DNA of 64,000 bases from Trichopria drosophilae (GCA_030407085.1 CM059586.1:92563501-92627500), one strand, 5' to 3'; shown: positions 1 through 12,430, counted from the stretch's first letter. Made by a program: numbers and translations. Notes: generated by a model not told the origin, from the sequence alone.

Positions 1-440
1 ATCTAGCGACCGTACATCCGTGCGCTTCCCGAATGTGTCGCTCCGAAAATTTGAAGATTTTTCGCCCGCTCTTCAAAACTCCATCGCGTTTTGAAGTGAT
101 CGATAATGATCGAGTGAGTTGCCTCACTATCCGCATTCGATCCTTTTTTATTGTAAATCGCGCCGCCAGTGAAAAAGTGAGTTGCGTAAAAAAAGGGAAC
201 AATTTTCTCGTCGCCACGTGCGAATCTTTCCGCCTTTACGCCAAAATCAGACATTTTGTTACGCGCTAATTTTATAATGTTCAGTGAATTTTTAATCATT
301 AAAGCTGTTTGTGAGTGCTAAGAACTCCGTTTTATTTCATTTATTTCAATTTTCCTGATCTAATAAACGCTACGGCGATAATCCTGGACCCGCAACCGCG
401 TGCAGTGATTTAATATTAGTGCAAATCCTGCACCGAAAAA
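1..440. other. GC-richer edge sequence, possible retroelement or LTR relic
   Basis: This edge is visibly richer in G and C than the following kilobase. It contains an AATAAA-like hexamer near 363 followed by a GC-rich stretch (CTACGGCGATAATCCTGG and on). No conserved protein is recognisable in either strand, although both strands are open for about 80-100 codons. The sharp return to AT-rich DNA after about 440 suggests the end of an inserted element that begins outside the window. This is a weak interpretation. Confidence 0.2.
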
Positions 441-1550
441 CACTTATATATATCTTCAAAAGAATTACATTCGATATTATTTGTATCTTTATATCTAATG
501 TAATTTAGGGTGGTCTTATATTTACTTAAAAGTAATTGATGACATAAACTATGCTTGGGCGAAAATACTATTTTTTAAATCAGTTCAGCGACGAATCAAA
601 TATTTCTCGTGAAAATAATAAGATAATTTGATACCTTTCTAACACAATCAAGATTTTAACACATTGCAATATTCCCAAAATACCTTTTTATGACATTTCC
701 AAAAAGTAGATTATTAATTGCGTCAGAAGTGATAAGTTCAAATTATTTTCATCGTTTGTCACCTAATGATTAATGTATTTAATGTCACATTGTAATAGAT
801 TATAAAGTACTTTACACACCTATATTTATTAGTTAATTCAGATAAGAATATAGAATATAAAATTTTGCAGTAATCGGTGTATATTTCCAATTTGCAATAT
901 AAATTAATTTTAAATTAATGATATTTGTACAAAATATGAAATTAAATTTTGGTCCGTATTCACGCGGATATTTTGTCCGTGTACATATTAACATCCTAAC
1001 GTATGAGTTTTCCCATATTTATCAGTCGCCATTTTGAATTCTGAAATGTTGTGTCTTAGATTTTAAACAACAAGTTATTATTTCACTCGATCCGCAAGGT
1101 TTGAAAGAGATTGAATTAAATTTTTGTAAAGAAGTTAAGATTCTTTATAACAAAAATAAAAAATTTCCTGTGTTTTTTGCATTGGTAATGTAGCGAAAAA
1201 TAATCAAATCGATGAAATCAGGGATATTTCTGGGCATTATAATGAATTAAATTATGTAATTAAACAGTTAATATATTTGAGAAGTTTTCCAAATTGATCT
1301 CAACTATAATATACATTTATGGTCATATATATGATCATAAATATACGCACAATTATCTTACAGAGACATTTTTATCAGTAATCCACAATCATTTGTACAA
1401 TTTACATTTCAGTCAAACAAAGCGCTCACATACACACATAAAATTTATACAGAGAATTGGATATTTACAGAACACTTCTGGCAATTTTGTACTTTCTTCT
1501 TTCCCCTGCGTGCCTTTTTTGTTTACAGTTATTTTTAAAATTTAAAATAT
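441..1550. other. AT-rich 3' flank of the PLA1-like gene
   Basis: No gene or clear repeat is seen. The stretch lies downstream of the minus-strand lipase gene and must hold its 3' UTR and poly(A) site, but no canonical AATAAA was found close to the stop on the minus strand. A short CCATTTTGAATTC motif near 1030 resembles a dispersed repeat found elsewhere in the window. Confidence 0.5.
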
Positions 1551-1744
1551 CTATACATCAACAACGTAAAATATTCCACGTTTATTTGTCATCTCTCCCA
1601 TGGCAATATTGGACTTCTTTTTGCAGATGGCGCGAAAGGGGAACGCGTATGGCCTATAAGGACATTTGTAAACGTTCGTAAATGCTTTTGGATTCTTTAT
1701 GAATTCTATCATGATTCTAGTGGCTCGAGAATGATAACACTCAT
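1551..1744 (-). CDS. PLA1-like gene, coding exon 4 (catalytic His, stop)
   Basis: Begins after CCTGTTTCAG at 1745. It reads 63 codons and a TAG at 1553-1551. It supplies the catalytic-histidine motif CYHSRA and three further cysteines that would pair in disulfides. Recognised by motif and by phase match with exon 3. Confidence 0.85.
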
Positions 1745-4700
1745 CTGAAACAGGTAAATTGTATTTGTTATACGTTTAAATGTATACCGTTTATTAGACT
1801 ATTTAATTTTTATCAAGATTTAAGTTTTATAAAGTGAAATCTCTTTCATTTTTGCATAAGCTTGAAACAGAACGTCTATACCCAAAGTCTTGAAGATATC
1901 CTGAGGACGTCAGGGTATTTTTAGGTATTTTTTATGCTTTTGCAGTATAGAAGACTCTACAGTATTTAGAGGTTAAGTAAGAATTGCATGTTACACGGAA
2001 ATATTAGTAAAATGTTAATGATTACGACGTCCAAACTTGTTCAAAAATACTTTATGTAATTGGAATTATAAATAAATCAATATGCTATAATTTTCTGCAC
2101 TAAGACCAGAAAAATTAAGCTGCAGTTATTAAATATTGTTCTCCTTAATATAAACTTTTCTTCCCGAATGTTACCAAAATTAAAAAGAAAATATATACTT
2201 ACGATGACCAAGAATGCATCCCTTTTGTATGGCATGTCCATTGACAAAATAATCTACGTGCCCCACTGGTAAAGCCATTCCGAAGAAATCAATATTCGTG
2301 TGTATAATATCCACAAACTTTGCATTCGAGTTAGTTATGGCATGTTTCTTAAAATCCCAACTAAATCTTCCCTCTCGAGGTCCCGCAGGATCCAAACCAG
2401 TAATTCTAGCAATTGTACCATTTAATGATCTTCCCGCAAGTCCTGCTACGTGGGCTCCCAAGCTAAATCCATATATGTGAACTTTCTCAGGATTCAGACC
2501 ATTAACTTCTTTCAGAACTCGCAAGAAAATTGCAACTTCTTCTGCTACCTGCAATGACAACCGGTCAGACGAATAATGGCATGAAATTATTAAACCCAAT
2601 AGTTTTACAGAATAAAAGTTAATATATGTTCAAACAAACAAATAAGAGATCTATATTACTTACTTCAATAACTTTCGATGCTGACTCATAAAATTTCAGA
2701 TTTAGTGCAGCTTTCCACTCCACAAGTATCACATTGTAGTCATTCTTGCCATTTAAATGAACATCAACAAACTCTTGCATCAAAGGGTCTTCAATTTTGC
2801 CGGTCCATCCATGGATGAATATTTTAGTTTCATGATTTTTATTGAACGGGCAATTTTTTAAATTCATTTCTTTCTGAATGTCCCATTTCAATTTGTAAGA
2901 GGTATGTTTATTCTTCTTGGTATATAAATAAAAATTTATTTCTTCAGAAGGAATCTCTTTTCTATTATTCCACAATTCAAGCAATGTAGGAGTGAAACGG
3001 GCGACACGTGTACTTGGCCCATCGCTTGTGGGATTGGCTGTTACCGCAGCAACTAAGGCATAAATTTATTATTAATATTGAATACATCGACACTGATATA
3101 TTTATAACTAAATAGTATGCTGAACTACTTTGTATACGAAGGAAAAATTAATATATAGTTAAGAATTGTTCTGTGAATATATGTACAGTAACGGACAAAA
3201 AATTGGATTTAATTTACAATTAAACAATAATAGTCAATTTACTTTGTACACCGAGAGAAGTTTGAGTTAACATCGGTATCGCCTACTGTAGTTCAGTAGC
3301 GCCAAATGTGGGTCAGATTGGAAACGAACTGTAGTTCCAAATCATAATATAAATATTACACCGGGGTCATTGGGAAAAGTGAGAGTATTGCCACATGTAA
3401 ACATTGGGACAGCTATTGCATTGTTTTGAGCAAGATAGTTGTATCAAACTAAGAGAAAAACAGTGCGGAAATCCAATATAAAAGAGATTTCTTGCTTTCT
3501 TATATAGCAGTTGTCTCCTTTACGACTTATGTCTTAAACTTTTCACCGTGTACTTTCATCTGGAAAATGAATGTTTATAAATAAAACCGTTTCAGAGTTT
3601 TCACTTGAGACACCTCACAAAGTTTAGCTTGAAGTTTGCGACCAATGTTTTAGCTGCGCACTTTTTATTATCATAACAAACCTAAAAATAGAATTTTTTT
3701 TTCGAAGGACGGCGTGATGGTCGTGCGGGCTAAGGCGTCAGTCTTAGTCCGCCCGAACTGAACGTCGCGAAGGGCCCGAGTTCGAATCCCCGTCCTGCAA
3801 TTTTCTCTGCTTATGTCCAGTGTGGAATAACCGGGGAACTTTGCTGGGCGAAGGTACGAACTTGGGACCGCTGCCGACCCCCGTCGGCAGTTATCGGTAC
3901 CATCAGCGTCTTATCCGCGGTGGTACGTCGTGGGTCTTATCTCGGATAAAGAGGGGATAAGCCCCGCGTCGTACTCGCTAAGGCACAGACCGCCGAATCT
4001 GCTGGTGGTACCGATATTGGGGTAGGGGGGACTGGCTCTGGGTGGGTGTTGTGTTGTATATGCCTAGTTCTGTCATTGTACTGTCTGTCTCTGTCCTGTA
4101 CCTCGCCACCCGAGAGCCGACCCGCAAATAGACAAATCGTCATTAACGCGGGGGAAATATCCTGTCCTTTGTCCTTTTTTGTCCTAAAAATAGAATTTTT
4201 TTATTATATGGCTTCTATTAATGATGTTGGAATGTATGAGGGCTTATTTTGAAGGTTTTTTCCAATAAATTGTTTCTGACTTATGTAAGAAATACTAATC
4301 AAAACATTTAATTAAAAATTATCTTTCACTTATTCTTTACATCTCGCATGATTTCAAGAAAGATTATTTCAACGATTATTGATTAACTTTGTTTAAAAAT
4401 ACCCTCATCAACGGCGAAATTCTTTGCTGAATCATATAGAGGAGACGAAAACTATTGACCCATTCGCCATGGACCATTCAGATAATTTATAGAGAATGAG
4501 AAAAGCTGTAGGATGAGAAGGTCGCTCTGAAAAGGTTTTATCAGTAAACAATTTCTTTTCAGGATAGATTTTTTAGGTAATAAGGGCTATAAAGCAATTG
4601 AGCTCAAACTTAAGACCGGTAATAACATTTCATTTTCCGTGAATTCTTGTAGATTAATACAAAACTAATTTTTTTCTTTTTGACCTTGAATATCTTACGA

Positions 4701-7700
4701 CGCAGACATGATCGTACGTGAATTTTTAGAGAATATTCAATTACGATTATGAAGAATGCCGAAACAAAGGCTGACACAAATTTACAGCTTATTATCTCCA
4801 ACTTCGAGATTTTTTCTCTTTATTTAAGTGTATCAACCTGGCATATCAAAAGATCATAACTGAAGGATTGAATAACGCACGCTCGGGACACGTCACCGGA
4901 AAAATATTTTTGCTATTAAAAAACATTAAAAAATCATTCACTAATGCAAAACTGTAAGATAGGAAGTTGTTGGTAGTGGCTTGAAGTATACCACTGCCGA
5001 CTTATCGACGTTTTCATTTAATGCCTACAGATATGTCGATAAAAACATAATTGTGTTTTTTAACCGAAAATTTCTGTAACAACCAAACAGTTATTTGAAT
5101 ATATGAATATGAATAACTTTATTAAACCTTGGTAGCAGCATAACGCTGCGTTACCTTTAGGCTACATACATTTTCTTACAAATATTTATTTATTTACAAT
5201 CATAAGTAGATTTTCACGAAATGAAATTAAGTTCACTATTATTATTTAATAAACCAAATTAATAATAATAATAATAACAATAAGTCCAACAAAAATAAGT
5301 AATAAGACGCTGTGAAAATATATGAATGATGAAGAAAAGAGTTAGTATAAGAAAGATAAAGTATTGAACTTCCGTCGGATGAGTAATGTTTTAATGTAAT
5401 TTATGATAGGATTTGTAGGTAGGATCTCTCATAATTGATGTTTTCGAAAGAATGAAAGTGTTCGTGAAGAAGGAATTTGAACATTGTGACTTTTTCGGCA
5501 TTTTTTATTTCGGCAGGGAGTGTATATTCCAGAGTCTGGATGCCTTAATTAAAAAAGAATTTTGGAATTTGGCCGTCTTGCATAAGGTACTATTAATGAT
5601 TCTGACGTGACTCTGGTTGATCTTAGCTGAGATTCAAGTCCGCGGTGGAATAAAGCAAATAGATAATCAGGATTCTTGTTCGAAAAAATTGTGTAGGTTA
5701 ATGAGCTTATGAAGTAGAGATGTCGATATTTGAGGGGAAGCCATCCCTTCATGCGACGATATGGTGTTTCTTTGAATAAAGAAATGCTCGTATAGATTTT
5801 TATTATCGAAATGAAGCTGAAGACTCCGAGAAATATGAAAATTATAGGGAAGAGTGGGGTAATTCAACCATATTAAGCCATTTCAAGTGGACTGACAAGA
5901 AAAATCAACAGATTTTAATCTATTAACTGTGTGTAGCACGTGCATAGGTGCTGACAGTTGGTGCTGTATAACCACCTAAAAAAAAGTTGAATTGGCTGAA
6001 TTCCCCTTTCCATGAAGTAAATAGGCAACTCCCTGCACTGAAAGAAATTATTTACTAATAGTTAATGTAAGCTAGTATTGCAAAGTTATAACAGTAACTG
6101 TAAAGTAAAAAATGACTTTGAGATGAAAACACCAGCACTTTCCTAAAAGTCAGTAATGTTATTGTATATATGTTAGATCGTGTATTTTATCATTCAATGA
6201 GCGTTCGTTAACTGTTAATAAATCTTATAATAAATTCTGTCGTTTGAACTCCGCATGTCAACAACGCATCTAAAAATTCGCAGAAAATCGAATGGCTGCG
6301 CGTGTGTTTGTTTATCTCTGTTTCGGTGAAACTGTAAGCGCGTAAACATATAACTACAGGTCACGTAAAGATCCCAACATTAATATTTAAAATTCGTATA
6401 TTAACTATTAACATAACAAATTTAACCAAATCTCAGATTATGTTACCGTAAGATTAAAATCTAAATTCTGTTAGCTTCAGTGTGAAGCTATTATATTAAA
6501 CATTTTTTTCAGTGTGAGGTAAATACAATACATACACTTTGGCAAACATAAATGTGATATTGTCAATAAGAAATGTAAACAAAGGGTTCATTTCTGCATA
6601 GAAAATAAACATTTTTTTCCAAATTTTTAACCATATCAGCAATGCGATTTCAGTGTCAGTAACTTTGAAAACAATCGTTTTTGCAGAAGTAAATGATGTT
6701 TTAATGTTTTTTAATAGCAAACATTTTTTCCCGGCTGTCAGCGATTGCATACATTCAGGGGTAAGACAACTTGCCCAGAGCGCGGAGGGCGCTGTATAAT
6801 CTGCGTATACGATTACTGACAATTAGCCATTAAATTAGGTGTGATAAAGTAGAAAATATTGCGAAAGTACAAATTAATTGGATTTTTTTGAAACTCGTAA
6901 CTCGTTTTTTTGGGATATCTGTTCACGAATATGGTATTAGATTTTCAAAAATAAAAACATTCCTTCCAATATAGCCAACATTTTTTAAAAAATCTATTGA
7001 AATGGTTCAAAACTCGTTACTACATAATTTGTTGAGTGGTTTGATATTAAATTCATTAAAATCAAAATAGCCAACGTCATTCTCAGAATCAATTGAATTC
7101 AATTAAAATTCGTTACTCAGGAGATTTAAAAAATACGAAATGAATTTTTACTATGCGTATGTATATCGCATGAAAATAATGCAAGTTGAGTAACAATATG
7201 TTTAATACGAAAATAAATTTAGTTTATTCATTTTTAATAATAAAATATAATATACTAAATAGTATTAAAATGAAGGTATATTGTTCCAAGTTATTTATTC
7301 TGCAAAATGAACCGTCTTATTTTTAGATTGTTTACACCTTCGACTTGAAAAATCAAGGAAGACATATATTGCCTACTGAAGTCGTCTTAAAATATATTAT
7401 TCGACTTTAGTTCAAAAATTTAATATGAAGTTTGACGGTACTTTTTATTATTAAAACGCAATGAAAAACGTTTTGAGGCAGATGTTTTGAATATCTCAAA
7501 CCCCGCTGTTTCGAATTGTGTACCGAAAAATACTGCAAATTCAAAATTTAAAAATTGCGATTATATATTAAAAAACACGATTTTTCAAGGGTTCTTTTCC
7601 ACTTATCGTTTTTTTATAACTTCCAGTATTAGAATATTTTAGATAGGTATAAATAACTCATCAAAAATGTCTTGGCTTCAATATGGTGAAGCCTATTTTC

Positions 7701-8481
7701 AAAAAATTCAATATGACGGTCCCAAAGATGGCGTCCCAAGTGAACATTTATTTGAAAAATTTCATGATTAGGATACCCTAACTCAAAAACAATCCACGTT
7801 TTCCAATAAAGGCTCAGAATGAGAAGTTCTTCAACTACCAACTTTTATACAAAATTTAAACAAAACATTTTTTCAGAATTCTTTGGAAATTTTTTAAAAG
7901 TTTTAACAATTTTAGATAACAAAGTCAAAATTAAAAACAAAATCTAAGCAAATTCCTCATTCAATTCTAGGAATATTTTAATCTCAGCATTTATTTGAGA
8001 AAACTGATTGTTTTACACTCAGGGCATCCTGTTGGGATTCGGATCCTATTTTGGGGCCTACTTATTGAATTTTTGGAAAAAATGCTTCATAATATTGAAT
8101 CCCAGACAGTTTTGCCGCGATGTTTATACCCTTATAAGATATTGCAATGCGGCAAATTATTCAAAAATAAGGATAAGTGAAAATGAAACCTTGAAAATTG
8201 AGATTATTAATAATTAACCGACGTGTAATTTTAAAATTTTTTTAGTTCCTACTTTTAGAGTAATATTTTTGCAATTTTTTTGTCATTGCGTTTTAATACG
8301 AAAAAGTACTGTTAAACTGGATGTTAAATTTTGGTACATTTGGTACTTAAATGGGTTAAGATGCGTATAAAAAGTTCTGGAATTAATGATTGATAAAAAC
8401 AGATTTAGATTGTATATACATCAATGACATACCTGTTAGAAATAAAACAGCTGCCAGGTACATAATCACTCTTGTCGTCAT
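1551..8481 (-). CDS. Secreted phospholipase A1-like lipase (vespid venom PLA1 type), four coding exons
   Basis: A pancreatic-lipase-family esterase of the insect PLA1 type, which would release the sn-1 fatty acid from phospholipids outside the cell. Coding exons on the minus strand are 8433-8481, 3052-2664, 2548-2203 and 1744-1551; phases 1, 0 and 1 are all consistent and total 978 nt, giving 325 residues. Residues 1-21 or so form a signal peptide ending near AAVTA. An oxyanion motif IFIHGWTG lies in exon 2. The nucleophile is Ser175 in GFSLGAHVAG, the acid is Asp199 in GLDPAGP, and the base is His266 in CYHSRA, which exon 4 supplies just after the junction. All three triad residues are present and their spacing fits the family. 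Every donor is GTAAGT-like or GTATGT, and the polypyrimidine/CAG acceptors are good. No frameshift or stop is seen. A venom, salivary or gut role cannot be told apart from sequence. Related neutral lipases are the alternative, but the compact form favours PLA1. Confidence 0.9.
2203..2548 (-). CDS. PLA1-like gene, coding exon 3 (Ser and Asp of the triad)
   Basis: Begins after TTGTCATTGCAG and ends before GTAAGTATAT. It carries the nucleophile elbow GFSLGAHVAG, the acid LDPAGP and the family segment VDYFVNGHAIQKGC. It ends in phase 1, so the next codon is shared with exon 4. Confidence 0.88.
2664..3052 (-). CDS. PLA1-like gene, coding exon 2
   Basis: The acceptor TTATGCCTTAG precedes 3052 and the donor GTAAGT follows 2664. 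It encodes the end of the signal peptide, the mature N terminus and the first beta strands of the alpha/beta hydrolase, including the HGWTG oxyanion-loop motif and the conserved 'VILVEWKAAL' strand. Confidence 0.85.
3681..4202 (+). mobile_element. tRNA-derived SINE with 20-bp target-site duplications
   Basis: The tRNA-like head carries an A-box-like GTGATGGTCGTGCGG (about 3714-3728) and a perfect B box, GAGTTCGAATCC, near 3778-3790. The body of about 390 bp ends in a TGTCCTTTGTCC-type simple repeat tail rather than poly(A). The element (3701-4182) is bracketed by CCTAAAAATAGAATTTTTTT at 3681-3700 and 4183-4202, a perfect 20-bp duplication, so the insertion looks young. It sits antisense inside intron 1 of the PLA1-like gene. 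Confidence 0.85.
4203..6035. other. Intron 1 sequence without recognised feature
   Basis: AT-rich intron sequence of the PLA1-like gene. No exon, conserved protein or clear terminal repeat was seen. A stretch near 5255-5280 is an AAT-type simple repeat. Confidence 0.5.
6036..6517. repeat. Dispersed MITE-like repeat
   Basis: Starts CACTGAAAGAAATTATTTAC and ends with the loosely inverted ATGTTTAATATAAT/TTTCAGTGTG. Its first 75 bp (TAGTTAATGTAAGCTA, GTTATAACAGTAACTGTAAA) recur at 31026-31124, so this is a multi-copy family. No coding capacity. Confidence 0.45.
7410..8335. repeat. Foldback element in intron 1, diverged inverted arms
   Basis: The arm at about 7410-7450 (TTTGACGGTACTTTTTATTA, then AAAACGCAATGA) pairs with 8284-8335 (TCATTGCGTTTTAATACG, AGTACTGTTAAAC). 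Further in, 7675-7735 pairs with 8035-8100. The arms are diverged, pointing to an old non-autonomous inverted-repeat element. The short open frames inside are by-products of the palindrome. Confidence 0.55.
8433..8481 (-). CDS. PLA1-like gene, coding exon 1 (signal peptide)
   Basis: The ATG at 8481-8479 opens 16 codons plus one base: two threonines, an arginine and then a hydrophobic stretch (VIMYLAAVLFLT) typical of a signal peptide. The donor GTATGT follows directly. Too short to be found as an open reading frame on its own; it is recognised because its phase and sequence join exactly to exon 2. Confidence 0.85.
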
Positions 8482-8910
8482 CGATGACCTGTTAATTTAT
8501 CGAATTATCAATTACTATAATACACATTTTTTCATTTATCTATTTTATATATAAAACAAAATTCAATATAAAATATTTTATATTCACACTGACCAACACA
8601 ACAAAACAATGAGTATTCAATTTTATTAATATTGTATCTATTACAATAAGCTTATGTTCGTTTTATATATGTAACATTTATAAAGTAGGAATTTTATTAA
8701 TTTACAAACATTGATAAGCTTTGTAAAATACATTTTACAGTTAATGTTTTCGTAAAAGTTGCAATTTAAAAAATGTTCGTACATATTGATTATTATATTC
8801 GAAGTAAATAATATTCTTATATAAAACTTGTCACTTACCTGTTAAATGATGTGATTACTGCAACAATGTGCTTTACTTGAGCAAACTCGAAATATATATA
8901 TGAAAATCAT
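8482..8910 (-). promoter_or_regulatory. Candidate 5' UTR, 5' UTR intron and TATA promoter of the PLA1-like gene
   Basis: On the minus strand a TATA-like run (CATATATATATTTCG, about 8902-8889) lies some 30 nt before a plausible start region near 8865. A strong donor, AACAG/GTAAGT, sits at 8838, and an acceptor, TTAACAG/GTCATC, at 8489-8490, only seven bases before the ATG. This predicts a short non-coding first exon and a 350-nt UTR intron. The sites are visible; their use is inferred. Confidence 0.4.
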
Positions 8911-9508
8911 TATACCCCTCTTTTGTATTTTGAGTAGTGATTTAAAATTGATTGGCGATTTCTTCAATGTAAAATTCTGCAAATTGATAAGTGTTTTTCC
9001 CAATAGATGTGCATCAAGGTCTTGCGGCCTCATTAAAATACTTCAAACTAGTAAATCTATATTTAAAATTTGACAAATGTTCGCAACAGTTACTAAAACT
9101 AATTAAGAAAACTTAGAAATTTTGCAGTTCATCATATATGAAAGGTAAAAAAAAATAGTGTATTATTGTAAATGTTAATAATCCTGAGAGGAAGATTTAT
9201 CCTGAAAGGTATCCAATTCTTTTTACGTTTCAATCACAAACAAAACATATTTTACAAGTTACGTACCACTGAAATCAGATGCCAGGGTCATTTACTTCAT
9301 AAGGTCGAAAGTATTATAAGCCATAATCTAATCTTCAATTAGTTAAAAATGATTCTATGAAAACTACAACAAACACATTTTTCCACCTTCAGAAAAGAAT
9401 TTTTTTTCAATGTCTTAATATTACATTGACCACTATCCACCAAGAAACTTCATTATTTTCCATTTATCGACAAAAAATGTATGAAATTCAGATTCATTTC
9501 ATAATTGC
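8911..9508. other. AT-rich intergenic stretch
   Basis: No gene, repeat or RNA could be recognised here. It is the presumed upstream region of the PLA1-like gene. Confidence 0.5.
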
Positions 9509-9767
9509 CCAAGCGGAAAATTATTCAGGCTGGAGTCAGGCCCTGATGAGGAAGCCTGAGAACAAAATCAGGTCTTGACATGGCCCCAGATCAGGGTATC
9601 AACTCCTGAACCGGTTCTGGTACGTCGTGTAACGTTTTTTTCTAATCAAGCTCTGATCAGGCTAATAGATAGGGCCTGGTCAGGACCTTATAGGGTTGAA
9701 TATTCCAATTCAATAAGCCTGCTTAAGTTGATCCGGACCTGAACAAGTCCCGATTTGCATAAAAAAG
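9509..9767. repeat. CTGATCAGG-rich MITE-like repeat
   Basis: Contains repeated CCTGATCAGG/CCTGAACAAG-like words in both orientations. The ends (GCGGAAAATTATTCAGG and, inverted, CTTGTTCAGGTCC) resemble the ends of the 92-bp element at 12339-12430. Both appear to be members of one palindromic family. Confidence 0.5.
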
Positions 9768-10480
9768 CAAAAAATCTGATAAGTAATATGCTTTTCTTCG
9801 ATTTTTGTCGAAAATTCTCCTATAATAGTATCTGAAAGTATAATATAACATGTATATATTGATATACGAGGACATTATTAGCGTCGTGCGGCTTTGAATG
9901 AAAAATATTTCATTCGATGTAGTGAGATCTTCATATGATATATCTTTGATGAGTTTTTATTCGTTTGCATAATGCCATCCAATTGCGGAGCTTAGGCTTT
10001 TTTTTAATGTTTCTTCTTTTTTATTGAACGTGTAAGAATGTGTGCAGAACCTTATTCAAAAGTTCTATGCACAAGGACGAAAAGTTCAATGTATTTTTTA
10101 GTGAAGTTGTCATTAAGATATACATTAAATTGTCTTAATGAGAAATTCAGTAAAGAATATCTTATTTTGTTCAAGATCTTATGGACGAAAATATGAACTC
10201 AGAGAGATAACAGTCGTAGATACAAATATTTTTGTGTTATTCTTTTTAAAATTAATATTACTTCCATGTATAGAAATTATTCAAAATGCATAGAATTGAC
10301 TATAAAAATACATGCAGATATTGTAAAGGTTATCATAAATTATTCAAACTACCCATTTTGGACTTGTATGACCGCATCTCCAGAACTTTTACATTATGAT
10401 ACCTCAAATATTGTAAAAATAATTGAAGTGATTAGAATGTAGTATCAAAACCACTCCCAATGACTACCCATACAACCAGA
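9768..10480. other. AT-rich stretch without recognised feature
   Basis: No open frame of note, no RNA gene and no repeat structure seen. Confidence 0.45.
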
Positions 10481-10481
10481 G

Positions 10482-10665
10482 TTGATTGAAAGTTGACTAT
10501 AGTCAACTTTAAGTAGACTCTAGAAAGTCGACTATAATCACTGCAGATGACTACAGTCGATTGCCAATACGGCTATTGAAAGTAGTCTTTAGTCCATTTT
10601 CGTCGACTATAGTTCTCTTTATATGACTACAGTCGACTGATAGCACGGTTCTTCAGAAAGTTTAC
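10482..10665. repeat. Palindrome-dense repeat built from GACTATAGTC-like words
   Basis: About 180 bp contain at least five forms of the palindromic word GACTATAGTC or GACTACAGTC in alternating orientations, giving several nested hairpins. No coding potential. Confidence 0.55.
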
Positions 10666-10953
10666 TTTAGTCCGTTTGTTTGCGTTTGAGTTTAAACAAT
10701 ACAATTACTTTAACGAAGAATTCTATGACTTGTACAGTGAAACAAATAATTTGGACTGCACATTAATGACAAATCATTGTGACAAGGATGCGTCGCACCT
10801 ATAGAAATAAAAATACACAAGATTTTTTAAAATGTGGTAAATTATTACTATGCTTGAAATAAAAAAGAAAAGCTGCGTAACTTCATAATGGGGTTGCATT
10901 GACTATGCGATAAGGAGCCAAATAAAACCTTTACGCGAATATGTGTCTCCTAT

Positions 10954-11818
10954 AGGGGAGAGTGTGGCAGACTGTGACACTTTTTTTCAAAGTCAATTTA
11001 AAATATATTATAACCTGTAAACACTCATTTTTTTAACACTAATCGATAGTGTGATTACTTAAGTTGATAAAATAACAAAGATATGCATAAAAAGGTAACT
11101 TGTTTTAATAAATATATTTATTTTTAAAAAATTTAGTTTTGTCACAGTCTGCCCCATACGTGGGGTAGATTGTGCATAGCTGTGGGGTACATTGTAACGT
11201 ATGATGTAATGCAGGAAAATAATTTTTTTTAAATACATTATGATGTTATTATAGTGATTTTTACCATTATATTTTATTATGAATTTTATATTTAAAAAAT
11301 CTTTATCAAAATAATAATAAGGAATTTTTTATCTTATATACTTACTTATTCGTTACAAATTCACTTTTTATCACAAGGAACATTTTTATTACATTTTAAA
11401 TTTAATTCCAATCTCCAATCTACAAGTGTTAAAAACAATATTTTGTTAAAAAATACTATCTGCAGGTTATGTCATACACTGCACCACAATTCTGTATCAC
11501 AATGAACCCCACATGATGATTTTTAAAATTTTCATTAAATTTTAAGAAATTAAATATTTTTAGATTAATTTTTTAACTCCATTATTATCTTTGATTATTC
11601 TATTATTCAGTTGATGCCTTACTAAAGATACAGAAGAAATATGTGTAAATTTATGACAAAAGGAAATTGCGACATTGCCGTTATTTTTACGTTTCTTTGA
11701 TTGGCAGTGATAACCTTAATATTATACAAAAATATTGGATTTTTTCGGTGTACAGGTTTCGAGAAACCCTGAGTGGAACAGTGTGCCCCGTGTCACTGTC
11801 TACCCCACTTTGCCCTAC
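10954..11818. mobile_element. MITE with GTGGGGCAGACTGTGACAC-type terminal inverted repeats
   Basis: The left end TAGGGGAGAGTGTGGCAGAC followed by TGTGACAC matches the inverted right end (GTGTCACTGTCTACCCC, ACTTTGCCCTA). The first 140 bp recur almost unchanged at 56898-57035. Internal segments repeat 'GTCACAGTCTGCCCC' and 'GGGGTACATTGTAAC'. No transposase is encoded. Confidence 0.6.
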
Positions 11819-12338
11819 ATGATAAGAATGATGTCTCCAAACGTTGACTTTAGGAAGTAACTAATTTTATATAACGTAAAAAAATGCGAGGTATGGGCGA
11901 TAAATGCAAAAATACCACAAAATAATTCGATTTTTCTGGTTTTGACGTTGAAGATGACCTTGTCGGTAATGACAACTATGAATCAAGGTATCAAAATACG
12001 TCGGAAAAAGTACATTTAACAACAAATTTTAGGTATGAGCTTTTCGGAAGTTTACCCTATCCAATTTTTGGCACACACTTTACGAATTAATTATTCGTCG
12101 CCTTGAAATTTTTAGAAAAATATTGGCATTGCAGTATTGAAATTCGTAGATGAGTTTTTGCTATAATGGCAGTAATGGTGGTTGAATTTATGTTGTTGCA
12201 TATAACTCAATCTATATAGATATATATATGATATAAATGTGCTATTTATCATCTGTAGAAACGCATGTTATAATACCGATTTTAGTTACAAATTTGAATT
12301 ATCATCGAATAGAGATAACTATACGAATGTTTAATACC
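11819..12338. other. AT-rich stretch without recognised feature
   Basis: Nothing recognised on either strand. Confidence 0.45.
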
Positions 12339-12430
12339 TACCCGAGTAGAAAAATTGTTCAGGGCCTGATCAGGGTGTAACGCTTTTGGTTAGGCCCTGA
12401 TCAGGGTCCTAATAAATTTCTACTCGGGTA
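12339..12430. mobile_element. 92-bp mini-foldback with 14-bp perfect terminal inverted repeats
   Basis: Begins TACCCGAGTAGAAA and ends with the exact reverse complement TTTCTACTCGGGTA. The interior is two CTGATCAGG palindromes. The whole element can fold into one hairpin and resembles the ends of the repeat at 9509-9767. Confidence 0.75.
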
